In this document: piece after piece, positions 53,180 to 61,817 of the stretch
How the letters are laid out: each line of letters starts with the position of its first letter
How positions within the stretch are numbered: position 1 is the stretch's first letter
Assembly (NCBI GenBank): GCA_947504705.1
Contig: CANNIA010000010.1
Location: 1 to 64,000, forward strand
Length of the DNA stretch: 64,000 bases
Source: Paracoccaceae bacterium
GTDB lineage: Bacteria > Pseudomonadota > Alphaproteobacteria > Rhodobacterales > Rhodobacteraceae
Direction of reading: 5' to 3'
Notes under the pieces: generated by a model
Database searches by the model: none
Told to the model about the DNA's origin: nothing
The model's input: the letters and a program-made list of their open reading frames with translations, nothing else
Translations under genes and position numbers: made by a program

Positions 53180-54784
53180 TTACTCCTTCCCCAAGGCGCG
53201 GGCGAAGGCTTGGGTCACGGCAGGTTCGTCGTAAGTCTCCCAACGGGCGGCGACGTGGTGGTCGGGGCGGATCAGGTAGATGGCGGATTTGGCTTGGCCC
53301 AGGTAGCGGGCGGTCAGTTCCGGCGTGGCGGTCAGGGCAAGGCGGGGTAGGATCTGGCCTTGGGCGGTCAGGCTGTCAGGCGCATGGGCGTCGATGGTCA
53401 GAAGGGTGAAGCCTTGCGTCAGGCGGTTCAGGAGCCAACCTTCGGGCGTGGGCGCGTCGGGGCAGGCAGAGCCTGGGCGTGACCGGGGCGGCATTGCTGC
53501 GTGGTCCGGGCCATTCAGGGTGGAGCCGTCGTAGGTGCAGGGCACCGACAGGCGGCCCGAATTCACGATGGTCCGGGCAAAAGGCAGGGTCGCGGCAAGG
53601 CCAAGGACGGCATCGCGGAACAGCTTGGACACCTTGGATTTCGGGGTGATGAAATCGGTGGCGCGGCTGGAGTTCAGGATATTCTCATCAGCGCCGTGCA
53701 CCCGTTCGCTGTCGTAGCTGTCGAGGAGGGCGTCAGGGGCTTGGCCGGCCATGACGGCGGCAAGTTTCCAGCCGAGGTTGTCCACGTCCTGCAGGCCCGA
53801 ATTCGCCCCGCGCGCGCCGAAGGGCGAGACCTGATGCGCGGAGTCGCCGGCAAACAGCACCCGGCCATGGCGGAAGCGGTCCATCCGGCGGCACTGGAAG
53901 GTGTAGATCGAGGTCCAGACGAGGTCATAACTGACGTCCGGCCCCAGCATCGCGTCGACGCGGGCGCGGATCTTGGCGGGGTCAAGCTCGGCCTTGCGGT
54001 CAATGTCCCAGCCAAGCTGGAAGTCGATGCGCCAGACATCGTCGGGCTGTTTGTGGAGGAGAGCGGAGGCTCCGGACTTGAAATGCGGTTCGAACCAGAA
54101 CCAGCGTTCGGTTGGGAAGCTGGCCTGCATGCGCACATCGGCGATCAGGAAGTTGTCTTCGAAGACGCGACCATCGAAGTTCAGCCCCAGCATGCCGCGC
54201 AGAGGGCTGCGGGCACCGTCGCAAGCGACCAGCCAGTCGGTGCGTAAGGAGTAGGGGCCGTCGCGGGTGTCGATCTGCAGGGTGGCCCCGGTGGCATCGG
54301 GGGTGACCTGTGTGACGCGGTTGCCGCCGCGCATTTCGATGGGCGAGCCTTTGGCTTGGGCGGCAAGGATGGCGTCGTGCAGGTATTTCTCGAAATACGG
54401 CTGTTGCAGGTTGATGAAGGCCGGGAAGGCGTGGCCGCCTTCGGGAGACAGGTTGAATTCATAGAGAAGCCGGTCGTCGTGGAAGACCTTGCCGACGTTC
54501 CAGACAACGCCCTTGCCCATCATCGGACCCGCCGCGCCAAGACGGTCGCAGATCTCAAGACAGCGCTTGGAGAAGCAGATGGCGCGGCTGCCTTCGCCGA
54601 CGCCTTCGTTGTCGTCCAGAACCAGAACCGGCACGCCGCGCAGGCCAAGGTCAAGTGCCATGGCAAGGCCGACGGGGCCTCCGCCAACGACGACGACCTT
54701 GTGGTAGGCGGGCTCGGCCCGGTCTTGGTCGGCGGACCGGGCATAGGGGTAAAGCGTGAAGGCAAGGGTGGAATGTGCGGTCAT
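53180..54784 (-). CDS. FAD-dependent aromatic monooxygenase (3-hydroxyphenylacetate hydroxylase or MhpA-like)
   Basis: This 534-aa flavoprotein is of the class A hydroxylase type. The GXGXXG motif is in VVVVGGGPVGLAMALDLG near residue 32, the DG motif in ACDGARSPLRG, and the GD motif in VLFAGDSAHQVSPFGARG. The C-terminal thioredoxin-like domain is present. Its neighbours (homogentisate genes) suggest that it makes homogentisate or a precursor from a hydroxylated phenylacetate or benzoate. Substrate is inferred, not seen. It starts 3 bp after the MBL gene stop. Confidence 0.82.
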   Translation of the reverse strand: MTAHSTLAFTLYPYARSADQDRAEPAYHKVVVVGGGPVGLAMALDLGLRGVPVLVLDDNEGVGEGSRAICFSKRCLEICDRLGAAGPMMGKGVVWNVGKVFHDDRLLYEFNLSPEGGHAFPAFINLQQPYFEKYLHDAILAAQAKGSPIEMRGGNRVTQVTPDATGATLQIDTRDGPYSLRTDWLVACDGARSPLRGMLGLNFDGRVFEDNFLIADVRMQASFPTERWFWFEPHFKSGASALLHKQPDDVWRIDFQLGWDIDRKAELDPAKIRARVDAMLGPDVSYDLVWTSIYTFQCRRMDRFRHGRVLFAGDSAHQVSPFGARGANSGLQDVDNLGWKLAAVMAGQAPDALLDSYDSERVHGADENILNSSRATDFITPKSKVSKLFRDAVLGLAATLPFARTIVNSGRLSVPCTYDGSTLNGPDHAAMPPRSRPGSACPDAPTPEGWLLNRLTQGFTLLTIDAHAPDSLTAQGQILPRLALTATPELTARYLGQAKSAIYLIRPDHHVAARWETYDEPAVTQAFARALGKE

Positions 54785-54787
54785 GGC

Positions 54788-55738
54788 TTAGCCCTGCAAC
54801 GCGGCCCACATGTCCAGATCGCGTTGCGCGGTCCAGATGCGGGGATGACCGATCCCGCGTGCTTCGTCATAGGCGCGGGCGACGTTGAAGGGCAGGCAGT
54901 GTTCGTAGATCGCGTAGTCCTTGAACTTGGGGTCGCATTCGGCGCGACAGGCATCCCAGGCCTCTTTCAGGGTGCCGTTACGGGCAGCGACGCGGGCGAC
55001 GGGTTTGTAGGTGCTGTCGACGAAATCGCGGGTGCGGTCGAGGGCGGCATTCACTGCGTTCTGCCCGATCACGGCATCGCCACGGCCCGGCGCGATGGCG
55101 TCTAGGTCATAGGCGCGGATCGCCTCTAGCGTGTTACCCCAGTCGGCAAAATGGCCGTCGCCGCAGTAGCAGGCGGAATGGGCCTCGACGATATCGCCGG
55201 TGAACATGACGTTCTGGTCTGGGACATGGATGACGGCATCGCCAGCGGTATGGGCGCGGCCAAGTTGCAGGATATCGACCCGCCGTTTGCCCAGCCAGAC
55301 GGTCATCTTGCCGTTGAAGGTGGTGGTCGGCCAGGTCAGGCCGGGGATCGATTCATGGCCTTGGAAGAGACGCGGGAAGCGCTGGAATTCGCTGTCCCAG
55401 TCTTCCTGCCCGCGCTCGGCCACCATGTTGCGGGCGGCTTCGGACATGATCACTTGCGGCGCGTGGAAGGCCGATGCGCCGAGGACGCGGACGGCGTGGT
55501 AATGCGTCAGGACGACATGAGAGATCGGCTTGTCGGTCACGCCCCTTATGCAGTCGATCACCTTTTGCGCAAGGCGGGGGGTGGCCTGCGCCTCGACCAC
55601 CATAACGCTGTCATCCCCAATGATGACGCCGGAATTCGGATCGCCCTCGGCAGTAAAGGCGTAAAGGCCTTCGCCGATTTCGGTGAAGCTGATCTTCTTG
55701 TCCGCCATGTCGCCTTGCGACGCGAAAGCCCGTGTCAT
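54788..55738 (-). CDS. MBL-fold metallo-hydrolase with a degenerate HxHxDH motif
   Basis: This 316-aa protein has the metallo-beta-lactamase fold: the first motif reads THYHAVRV, where HxHxDH is usual. Later ligands are H in GRAHTAGDAVIHVP and D in VMFTGDIVEAHSA. The C-terminal part (DPKFKDYAIYEHCLPFN) is specific to this subgroup. AAGGA precedes ATG 55738. It lies 1 bp from fahA in a monooxygenase-fahA-hmgA unit, so it probably acts on an aromatic or CoA-linked intermediate, or protects against a toxic one. Confidence 0.85.
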   Translation of the reverse strand: MTRAFASQGDMADKKISFTEIGEGLYAFTAEGDPNSGVIIGDDSVMVVEAQATPRLAQKVIDCIRGVTDKPISHVVLTHYHAVRVLGASAFHAPQVIMSEAARNMVAERGQEDWDSEFQRFPRLFQGHESIPGLTWPTTTFNGKMTVWLGKRRVDILQLGRAHTAGDAVIHVPDQNVMFTGDIVEAHSACYCGDGHFADWGNTLEAIRAYDLDAIAPGRGDAVIGQNAVNAALDRTRDFVDSTYKPVARVAARNGTLKEAWDACRAECDPKFKDYAIYEHCLPFNVARAYDEARGIGHPRIWTAQRDLDMWAALQG

Positions 55739-55739
55739 G

Positions 55740-56996
55740 TCAGGTCCTTGAATAGGGGTCTTTGAGGGCGGGAAGCAGGGTTCCCGTGCAGGTGCCGAAG
55801 CCGATGGTATAGCCGTCGCCCTGTGCCTTGCCCCTCAGCGTCAGGGTGTCGCCGTCCTCGATAAAACTACGAGTGCCGCCTGTGATGGCGATGGGTTCCT
55901 TGCCGCCCCATGAAAGTTCAAGAAGGCTGCCACGGCTGTCCTTGGTCGGGCCAGAGATGGTGCCGGACCCGAGAAGGTCGCCGGTGTTCATCGGGCAGCC
56001 AGAGCTGGTGTGGTGCGCCAGAGCTTGCGCGGCGGAATAGTACATTTCGGCATAGGTGGTGCGGGCGATGATGGTCTCAACACCGGCTTCGGGGGTCAGA
56101 CCGACCTCCAACGCGATGTCATAAAGCATCGGGCCGGGTTCCTGCAGATGCGGCAGGAGGGGCACTTCGCGGGCGGGGGTGGAGGTGCGGAAGGGCGCCA
56201 ACGCGGCGCGCGTCACGATCCAGGGGGAGATGGTGGTGGCGGTGGCTTTCGACTGGAAGGGGCCGAGGGGCTGGTACTCCCAGCCCTGAATGTCGCGGGC
56301 GGACCAGTCGTTCAGAAGGACATAGCCGAAGATCATCGCATCGGCTTCGGCGACGGTCACCGGGCCTTGCGAGGGGGTGCCGACGATGGCGCCCATCTCC
56401 AGTTCGATGTCAAAGCGGCGGGAAGGCTGGAAGGCGGGGACAACGTGGTCCGGCCCCTTGACCTGCCCCCAGGGGCGGCGGACCGGGGTGCCGGAGACGA
56501 CGACCGAGGAGGCGCGGCCGTTATAGCCGATGGGGATATGCAGCCAGTTCGGCGGCAGAGCGTTTTCTGGCCCCCGGAACATTGAGCCGACGTTGAAGGC
56601 ATGGTTCTGGCCGGCGTAGAAATCGGTGTATTCGCTGACGAGGAATGGCAGGTGAAGCTCCACCTGCGCCAGCGGCACCAGATGCGGCGCGACCTTGGCG
56701 CGGTCTTTCGCGCCTTCGGTCAGAAGCACGGTAAGGCGGGCGCGAAGGGCGGCCCAGACCTCTGGCCCCGCCTCCATCAAGTCATTCCAAAACGGCACAT
56801 CCAGATAGGGCGCGCCGGGGAGGGGGAGGAGGCCCTCTTCTTCCAAGGCGCTGACATCCAGAACATGGTCGCCTATGGCCACGCCGCAGCGCGGGTCTTC
56901 GCCTTCGGTGGAAAAGACCCCGCAGGGCAGGTTGTTCAGCGGGAAGGGATGGTCAGGCGCATTGGCGCTGTCGACCCAGGAGCGGAGAAGCGGCAT
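55740..56996 (-). CDS. fahA: Fumarylacetoacetase
   Basis: The 418-aa enzyme splits fumarylacetoacetate to fumarate and acetoacetate, the last step of homogentisate breakdown. Expected metal ligands are D125 (YTDFYAGQNH), E198 and E200 (DIELEMG) and D230 (LLNDWSARDIQ). The N-terminal SH3-like domain (about 1-110) is present. AAGGA lies before ATG 56996, just beyond a hairpin repeat that separates it from hmgA. Confidence 0.95.
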   Translation of the reverse strand: MPLLRSWVDSANAPDHPFPLNNLPCGVFSTEGEDPRCGVAIGDHVLDVSALEEEGLLPLPGAPYLDVPFWNDLMEAGPEVWAALRARLTVLLTEGAKDRAKVAPHLVPLAQVELHLPFLVSEYTDFYAGQNHAFNVGSMFRGPENALPPNWLHIPIGYNGRASSVVVSGTPVRRPWGQVKGPDHVVPAFQPSRRFDIELEMGAIVGTPSQGPVTVAEADAMIFGYVLLNDWSARDIQGWEYQPLGPFQSKATATTISPWIVTRAALAPFRTSTPAREVPLLPHLQEPGPMLYDIALEVGLTPEAGVETIIARTTYAEMYYSAAQALAHHTSSGCPMNTGDLLGSGTISGPTKDSRGSLLELSWGGKEPIAITGGTRSFIEDGDTLTLRGKAQGDGYTIGFGTCTGTLLPALKDPYSRT

Positions 56997-57007
56997 GTCG
57001 GTCCTTG

Positions 57008-57066
57008 GTAGGGCGCGCCTTCAGGCGCACCGTTGGCGGGAAGGTGCGCCCGAAGGCACACCCTAC
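57008..57066. repeat. Inverted-repeat element between hmgA and fahA
   Basis: A 59-bp element starts GTAGGG and ends CCCTAC. The arms continue inward as GGCGCACC and GGTGCGCC around a short loop. It fills nearly all the hmgA-fahA gap and would form a strong hairpin in the mRNA. It shares the GTAGGG ends with the repeats at 29072-29260. Confidence 0.6.
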
Positions 57067-57068
57067 GA

Positions 57069-58433
57069 TCATTTCACGCCGGGCGTGCCGTCGAACTTCC
57101 TTTCAAGGCTGCCCCAGCAGTCGATGTAATCGTCCTGCAAATGGCCCGCCGTGGCCGCCCATTCGGTCAGATGCTGCGGGAAACGGGTTTCGATCATGAA
57201 GCTCATGGTGTCGTTCTGCTTGACCGGCACCATCGGTTCGTTCGAGGCATGCTCAAACGCCCCCTTGTCCGGCCCATGCGGCAGCATACAGTTGTGTAGG
57301 GACATGCCGCCTGGGATGAACCCCTGGGGCTTGGCATCATAGACTCCGTAGATGTTGCCCATAAGCTCGGACATGACGTTCTTGTGGTACCATGGCGGGC
57401 GGAAGGTGTTTTCGGCCACCATCCAGCGTTCGCGGAAGAGCACGAAGTCGATATTGGCCGTGCCTTCAATGCCAGACGGGGCGGTCAGGACCGTGAAGAT
57501 CGACGGGTCGGGGTGGTCGAACAGGACCGCGCCGATGGGGCAATAGGTGCGCAGGTCGTATTTCACCGGGGCATAGTTGCCGTGCCAGGCGACGACATCC
57601 AGCGGCGAGTGCCCGATCTCGGTCACATGGAACTGGCCGCACCATTTGACATAGACCTTGGACGGCGCGTCACGGTCTTCATAGGCCGCGACAGGGGTCT
57701 TGAAATCGCGCCGGTTGGCCATGCAGTTCGCACCGATCGGGCCACGGCCCGGAAGCTGGAACTTCTGGCCGTAGTTTTCACAGACAAAGCCGCGGGCGGG
57801 GCCTTCCAGAACCTCGACCCGGTAGACAAGGCCACGCGGAAGGATGGCGATTTCCTTCGGCTCAAGGTCGATGACGCCTAGTTCGGTGCAAAACCGCAAC
57901 CGGCCTTCTTGCGGGACGACGAGGAGTTCACCGTCAGCCGAGAAGAAGTATTCGTCCTCCATGCTGGCGTTGACTAGATACATGTGGCTGGCCATGCCTG
58001 CTTGGGTGTTCACGTCGCCCGCGGTGACCATGGTCCGCATGCCGGTGATCCAGGTCAGACGTTCAGCCTGAGGCACGGCGACGGGGTCCCAGCGGTACTG
58101 GCCAAGGCTGATGATGTCGGGGGCGATGTTCGGCGCGGATTTCCAGTGGGGAACCGCGATCTTTTGGAACCGGTGGGTGTGCTTGACCGAGGGGCGGATC
58201 CGGTAGCACCAGGTGCGTTCGTTCTGGTGGCTGGGCGCGGTGAAGGCCGTTCCCGAAAGCTGTTCGCCATAAAGCCCGTAGTTGCATTTCTGCGGGCTGT
58301 TCATGCCCTGCGGCAGGGCGCCGGGCAGCGCCTCGGTCTCAAAATCATTGCCGAAGCCGGGCATGTAGCCTTCGTGCGGGCCTGCAATCGAGGCGGCGCG
58401 GATCATGCCTTTGGGCAGGGAATGGCTGGTCAT
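57069..58433 (-). CDS. hmgA: Homogentisate 1,2-dioxygenase
   Basis: The 454-aa enzyme opens the ring of homogentisate to maleylacetoacetate. The iron ligands expected from the human enzyme are visible: H350 and E356 in [12 protein letters not shown], and H380 in SLHNCM. It starts [15 protein letters not shown], with GGAGGACC before ATG 58433. It is the first gene of the minus-strand homogentisate unit and is divergent from maiA, with a dyad operator between. Confidence 0.97.
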   Translation of the reverse strand: MTSHSLPKGMIRAASIAGPHEGYMPGFGNDFETEALPGALPQGMNSPQKCNYGLYGEQLSGTAFTAPSHQNERTWCYRIRPSVKHTHRFQKIAVPHWKSAPNIAPDIISLGQYRWDPVAVPQAERLTWITGMRTMVTAGDVNTQAGMASHMYLVNASMEDEYFFSADGELLVVPQEGRLRFCTELGVIDLEPKEIAILPRGLVYRVEVLEGPARGFVCENYGQKFQLPGRGPIGANCMANRRDFKTPVAAYEDRDAPSKVYVKWCGQFHVTEIGHSPLDVVAWHGNYAPVKYDLRTYCPIGAVLFDHPDPSIFTVLTAPSGIEGTANIDFVLFRERWMVAENTFRPPWYHKNVMSELMGNIYGVYDAKPQGFIPGGMSLHNCMLPHGPDKGAFEHASNEPMVPVKQNDTMSFMIETRFPQHLTEWAATAGHLQDDYIDCWGSLERKFDGTPGVK

Positions 58434-58478
58434 CTGGTCCTCCGGTCTGGCGGCGGGGTGTCGAATCTGGGGGAATAT

Positions 58479-58498
58479 TTAGTTGCGACTGCAACCAA
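58479..58498. promoter_or_regulatory. Dyad between hmgA and maiA, probable MarR operator
   Basis: TTAGTTGC and GCAACCAA are 8-bp arms with one mismatch around a 4-bp spacer (GTTGC/GCAAC is perfect). The site lies 46-65 bp upstream of hmgA and 44-63 bp upstream of maiA (TTG start). A MarR gene is the second gene of the maiA unit. Confidence 0.6.
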
Positions 58499-58541
58499 GT
58501 CAAGCTAAACTTGTTATGCAATGCGGGGAAAGGTGGGCATA

Positions 58542-59165
58542 TTGATCTGGCTTTACGACTATTGGCGCAGTTCGGCTGCTTACCGGGTGCGGATCGGGCT
58601 GAACCTGTTGGGGCTGGGATACGAAAGTCTGTCGGTTGATCTGACCAAGGGTGAGCAGCGGGCCGAGATCAATCTGGCGCGGAACCCGCAAGGCCTTGTT
58701 CCGGCGTTGGAAATCGATGGTCTTTTGTTGACCCAGTCGCTGGCGATCCTGGAGTATCTGGACGAGACGCGCGGGGCGGGCTGGTTGCCCGGCGATACCG
58801 CAGGGCGGGCGCGGGTGCGGGCGATTGCGCAGGCGGTGGCGGTGGACATTCACCCGGTCTGCAACCTGCGCGTCGCCCGTCATGCCGAGACCAAGGGCGG
58901 GATCCCGATCGCCGAGTGGATGGGGCATTTCATTCCCTTGGGCTTGGAGGGGGTGGAGGGTCTGCTGGCGCGCGGGGACACGGGGCGGTTCTGCCATGGT
59001 GACAGCGTCAGCCTTGCCGACATCTGCCTTGTGCCGCAGGTCTATAACGCCCGGCGCTGGAATGTGCCCTTGGACGCCTTCCCGCGCGTCCGGGCGGTTG
59101 CCGAGGTCTGTGAGGTGCTGCCCGCCTTTGCCGCGGCGCATCCTGACAAGGTTGCACCCAAATGA
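58542..59165 (+). CDS. maiA: Maleylacetoacetate isomerase (zeta-class GST)
   Basis: This enzyme (207 aa from TTG 58542) converts maleylacetoacetate to fumarylacetoacetate using glutathione. The zeta-GST signature SSAAYRVRIGL follows the start, and the rest matches: LTQSLAILEYLDET, then the C-terminal helical domain. AAGGTGG lies at good distance from TTG 58542. ATG 58521 is also in frame but has no ribosome site and would add seven residues. It overlaps the next gene (ATGA). Confidence 0.93.
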   Translation: MIWLYDYWRSSAAYRVRIGLNLLGLGYESLSVDLTKGEQRAEINLARNPQGLVPALEIDGLLLTQSLAILEYLDETRGAGWLPGDTAGRARVRAIAQAVAVDIHPVCNLRVARHAETKGGIPIAEWMGHFIPLGLEGVEGLLARGDTGRFCHGDSVSLADICLVPQVYNARRWNVPLDAFPRVRAVAEVCEVLPAFAAAHPDKVAPK

Positions 59166-59602
59166 CCAAGGGCGCTGACCATTTCGACCTTGAAGGCTTT
59201 CTGCCCTATCTTCTGAACCAGGCGGCCGAGGCGACCTCACGCGCGTTTCAGGCGGTGTATCGTGACCGCTATGGGATGACGCGGACGCAGTGGCGGGTGT
59301 TGGCGCATCTGGGCCAGTTCGGGGCGATGACCGCACGGGATATCTGTGCCCGCAGCCACATCGAGAAGACCAAGGTCAGTCGTGCTGTGGCGGCGCTGGA
59401 AGGCGACGGGATGCTGGGTCGCACGCCTTCGCCCGAGGATGGGCGGGCGGAGATATTGTCGCTTACGGAGAAGGGCCGCGCGGCCTATGCCGACCTGGGC
59501 GAGCTGGCCAAGGCGCATGATCGGGCGCTACGGGGCGTGGTCGGGCAGGAAGCCTCGGCCAAGCTGGACGAGGTGTTGCAGCGGCTGATCGACACGACTT
59601 GA
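59162..59602 (+). CDS. MarR family regulator of the homogentisate genes
   Basis: The 146-aa protein has a MarR winged helix: TRTQWRVLAHLGQFGAMTAR, then HIEKTKVSRAVAALE and the wing SPEDGRAEILSLT. Its ATG overlaps the maiA stop, so it is translated with maiA. It probably represses the divergent hmgA and maiA units through the dyad at 58479-58498; the likely inducer is homogentisate or an aromatic precursor. It is convergent with the Tm-1-like gene. Confidence 0.9.
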   Translation: MTKGADHFDLEGFLPYLLNQAAEATSRAFQAVYRDRYGMTRTQWRVLAHLGQFGAMTARDICARSHIEKTKVSRAVAALEGDGMLGRTPSPEDGRAEILSLTEKGRAAYADLGELAKAHDRALRGVVGQEASAKLDEVLQRLIDTT

Positions 59603-59622
59603 CGCTGCAACTTCTGGCTCCG

Positions 59623-60870
59623 CTATGATTTCTTCGAAGAAATCGTGCCCTTGGCGATCCAGTCGTCGATGATGGAAAGCGCGGTTTCCGCAAAGACAGG
59701 GTCGTTCAGATGGGCGTCAAGTTCCACCATTTGCACGTTCGACGGGCAGGACTTGCGCATTTCGTCGCAAAATGCTGCCAGCCCTTTGGGATCGCAAAGC
59801 GGCTCTCCGGGCAAGTCCCAGCAATGCCCGCCCCTGGTCGGCAGGACAAAGACCACCGGCCCCGCTGCGGTAGCAAGCTTCCTGCAAACCTCGCGCGCCA
59901 CGTCGCGTCGTTGAGCGGGGGTTTGCAGGACGGTGGTCAAGAGCCGGTTATGGGCATGGGCGGGCGTGCCCCTGAAGAGATCCGGTGGCGGCTGCCAGCC
60001 CACCAGGTCCACCAGATCAAGACAGCCGATCGACACGATCTGCGGGATGCCCCGTCGGCCCGCGTTGGTCAACCGATCCTCGCCCGCGCTGATCGCCGAG
60101 CCGAAGAGGTGGTTCGCCACCTCTTGCGGCGACAGGTCGAGGACGGCAGCGAAGGCCCCCTGCGACGCCAGACTTTCCAGCGCGCGGCCACCCATTCCCG
60201 TGCCATGGAACACGGCAACTTCAAAGCCCCGCGCCTCAAGTGCCGGTTTCAGCGCGACCATGTAGGTCACGACTTTGGAGTTGAAACCCGACATGGCGAT
60301 AATCGGGCGCTTGCCATCCGGAATCGACACGGCCCGCGCGGCCCCCAGCACTGCGCCTGCGGCCTGCGACAGCGAGGCCTTGCAGATCGAGTTCAGCCCG
60401 TAAAGTCCGCCCGCCCAAAGGATCATCTGGATATCGGCGGGAACCCGGCCCGGCGGGATCAGCGGCGAAAAGCTGATGGTCGAAACGACATATTTCGGCA
60501 CGCCTAAGGGCAGAGCGGCACAGAGGTCAAGAGCAAGGTCGGTGCCCATCGAGCCGCCAAGGACGACAGCGCCCTGAATGCGGCCTTCGGCGTGCAGTTT
60601 TGCGGCCAACGCCGCCGATCCGGAGGCCATGATCTGCATCGCGGTATTCTCGTCGCCAGAGGTGATGGCTGCGGCGATGGAAGCCCCCGCAGCCTCGGCC
60701 ACCTGATGCTTGGAAATGTCGGTGGGTTTCGGCGGGTCGCCCAGGACGCTGACATCCATGGTCACGACCTGCCCACCCTGGGCAAGGATCACATCGCGCA
60801 TATAGTCAAGTTCGGCGCCCTTGGTGTCATAGGTGCCGGCGACAAGGATGGTTTTCCGGGGCTGGTCCAT
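59623..60870 (-). CDS. Tm-1-like (UPF0261) ATP-binding protein
   Basis: This 415-aa protein matches the Tm-1/UPF0261 family: KTILVAGTYDTKGAELDYM at the start, GGSMGTDLALDL in the middle, and a C-terminal TIM-barrel-like half containing HGTGMGGRALESL. Plant Tm-1 is a viral resistance protein; the bacterial role is unknown. It is the last visible gene of the ALDH-aminotransferase-kinase operon, with 8 bp between it and the kinase gene. The 18-bp palindrome at 59627-59644 overlaps its last codons. Confidence 0.9.
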   Translation of the reverse strand: MDQPRKTILVAGTYDTKGAELDYMRDVILAQGGQVVTMDVSVLGDPPKPTDISKHQVAEAAGASIAAAITSGDENTAMQIMASGSAALAAKLHAEGRIQGAVVLGGSMGTDLALDLCAALPLGVPKYVVSTISFSPLIPPGRVPADIQMILWAGGLYGLNSICKASLSQAAGAVLGAARAVSIPDGKRPIIAMSGFNSKVVTYMVALKPALEARGFEVAVFHGTGMGGRALESLASQGAFAAVLDLSPQEVANHLFGSAISAGEDRLTNAGRRGIPQIVSIGCLDLVDLVGWQPPPDLFRGTPAHAHNRLLTTVLQTPAQRRDVAREVCRKLATAAGPVVFVLPTRGGHCWDLPGEPLCDPKGLAAFCDEMRKSCPSNVQMVELDAHLNDPVFAETALSIIDDWIAKGTISSKKS

Positions 60871-60878
60871 GGATTTCC

Positions 60879-61817
60879 TCAGTCAAGAAGGGTTTCGGCC
60901 AGCTGGGTGGCAAGGGTGACAAAGCGGGTCAGCCGAGCTTCGCCGCCCGGTTCGGGCAGGCGTGGGACGATCCAGCCGACATAGGTAAAGGCGCGGATCG
61001 CCTGAAAGAGCGGCAGCGCAGTCAGGTCGATAGGGCGGGTTGCAAGGTAGCCTTGGGTAAAGGCAGCTTGCAGGGGTACGGGGTCGGGTTCGCGCCGGAT
61101 GAAATTCAGGGCCGTGGCGATGTCGAACAGCCGATAGCCGAAACCGCCATCGTCAAAGTCGATCATCTGCGGGCCGGACGCGCCGAAGAGGACGTTTTCC
61201 TGCACAAGGTCGGCGTGGATCAGCCCGTAATCCGGTGCAGGTAGCGCGGACTTTATGTCCCGCGCCTGATGGCGGGCCTTGGTCAGCAGGTCTGTTTCGG
61301 CTTTCGTCAGGCGCGGATTCTCCCAGAAGCGGCCCCAGAGAGGGGTTTCCCCCAGAAGCCCGTCAAGATCCCAGGCATGGCGCTGGAACCGTGGCGGCGG
61401 GATCCAGTCGTCGCTTTTCTGGTGCAGCCCAGCCATGGCCCGACCCAGCGCATGATAGGCGACCTGCCCGTCCAGCGCAGGGTTCAGCCGACCGCCCTTG
61501 CCCATCGGCGCACCGTCAAGCCAGCCAAGGATATCGACGATCTGGCCGTCAACTTCGTGGCAAAGCGCCCCGTCCAACGCGGGGAACGGCTTTGGCACCG
61601 ACAGGCCTCGGGCCTGCAGGGCGGCCATCCAATCCAGCTCGGATACAAGCTCGGCCTTGGTGCGAAGGCCCCTTCGGTGCAGGCGCAGGGCGCGGGGCGG
61701 GGTGCAGTCGATGCGGTAGACGAGGTTCTCGCGTTCGGCGACCAAAGTGGTCGGGTGCCCGGGCAGACCCCACAGTGCCAGCGCCTTGACCACAGTGCCT
61801 ACGACGGGATCAGTCAC
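60879..61817 (-). CDS. APH-type phosphotransferase (hydroxylysine-kinase-like)
   Basis: This 312-aa protein has the kinase motifs of the APH/choline-kinase superfamily: HADLVQENVLF (HxDxxxxN) and the metal-binding IDFDDGGFGYRLFD. The start is GTG 61817, which overlaps the aminotransferase stop by 8 bp (GTGACTGA). In animals such a kinase (hydroxylysine kinase) works with a class III PLP phospho-lyase; the same pairing is present here. The substrate could be an amino alcohol or hydroxy-amino acid. Confidence 0.87.
   Translation of the reverse strand: MTDPVVGTVVKALALWGLPGHPTTLVAERENLVYRIDCTPPRALRLHRRGLRTKAELVSELDWMAALQARGLSVPKPFPALDGALCHEVDGQIVDILGWLDGAPMGKGGRLNPALDGQVAYHALGRAMAGLHQKSDDWIPPPRFQRHAWDLDGLLGETPLWGRFWENPRLTKAETDLLTKARHQARDIKSALPAPDYGLIHADLVQENVLFGASGPQMIDFDDGGFGYRLFDIATALNFIRREPDPVPLQAAFTQGYLATRPIDLTALPLFQAIRAFTYVGWIVPRLPEPGGEARLTRFVTLATQLAETLLD

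Noticed and set aside
53501-54247. 248-codon plus-strand open frame opposite the flavin monooxygenase
   Set aside because: Shadow frame with no domain; the opposite strand carries all FAD motifs.
59627-59644. Perfect 18-bp palindrome with arms GATTTCTTC and GAAGAAATC as a terminator
   Set aside because: It lies in the last codons of the Tm-1-like gene and has no T-run; it could still stall transcription but I cannot support it as a terminator.
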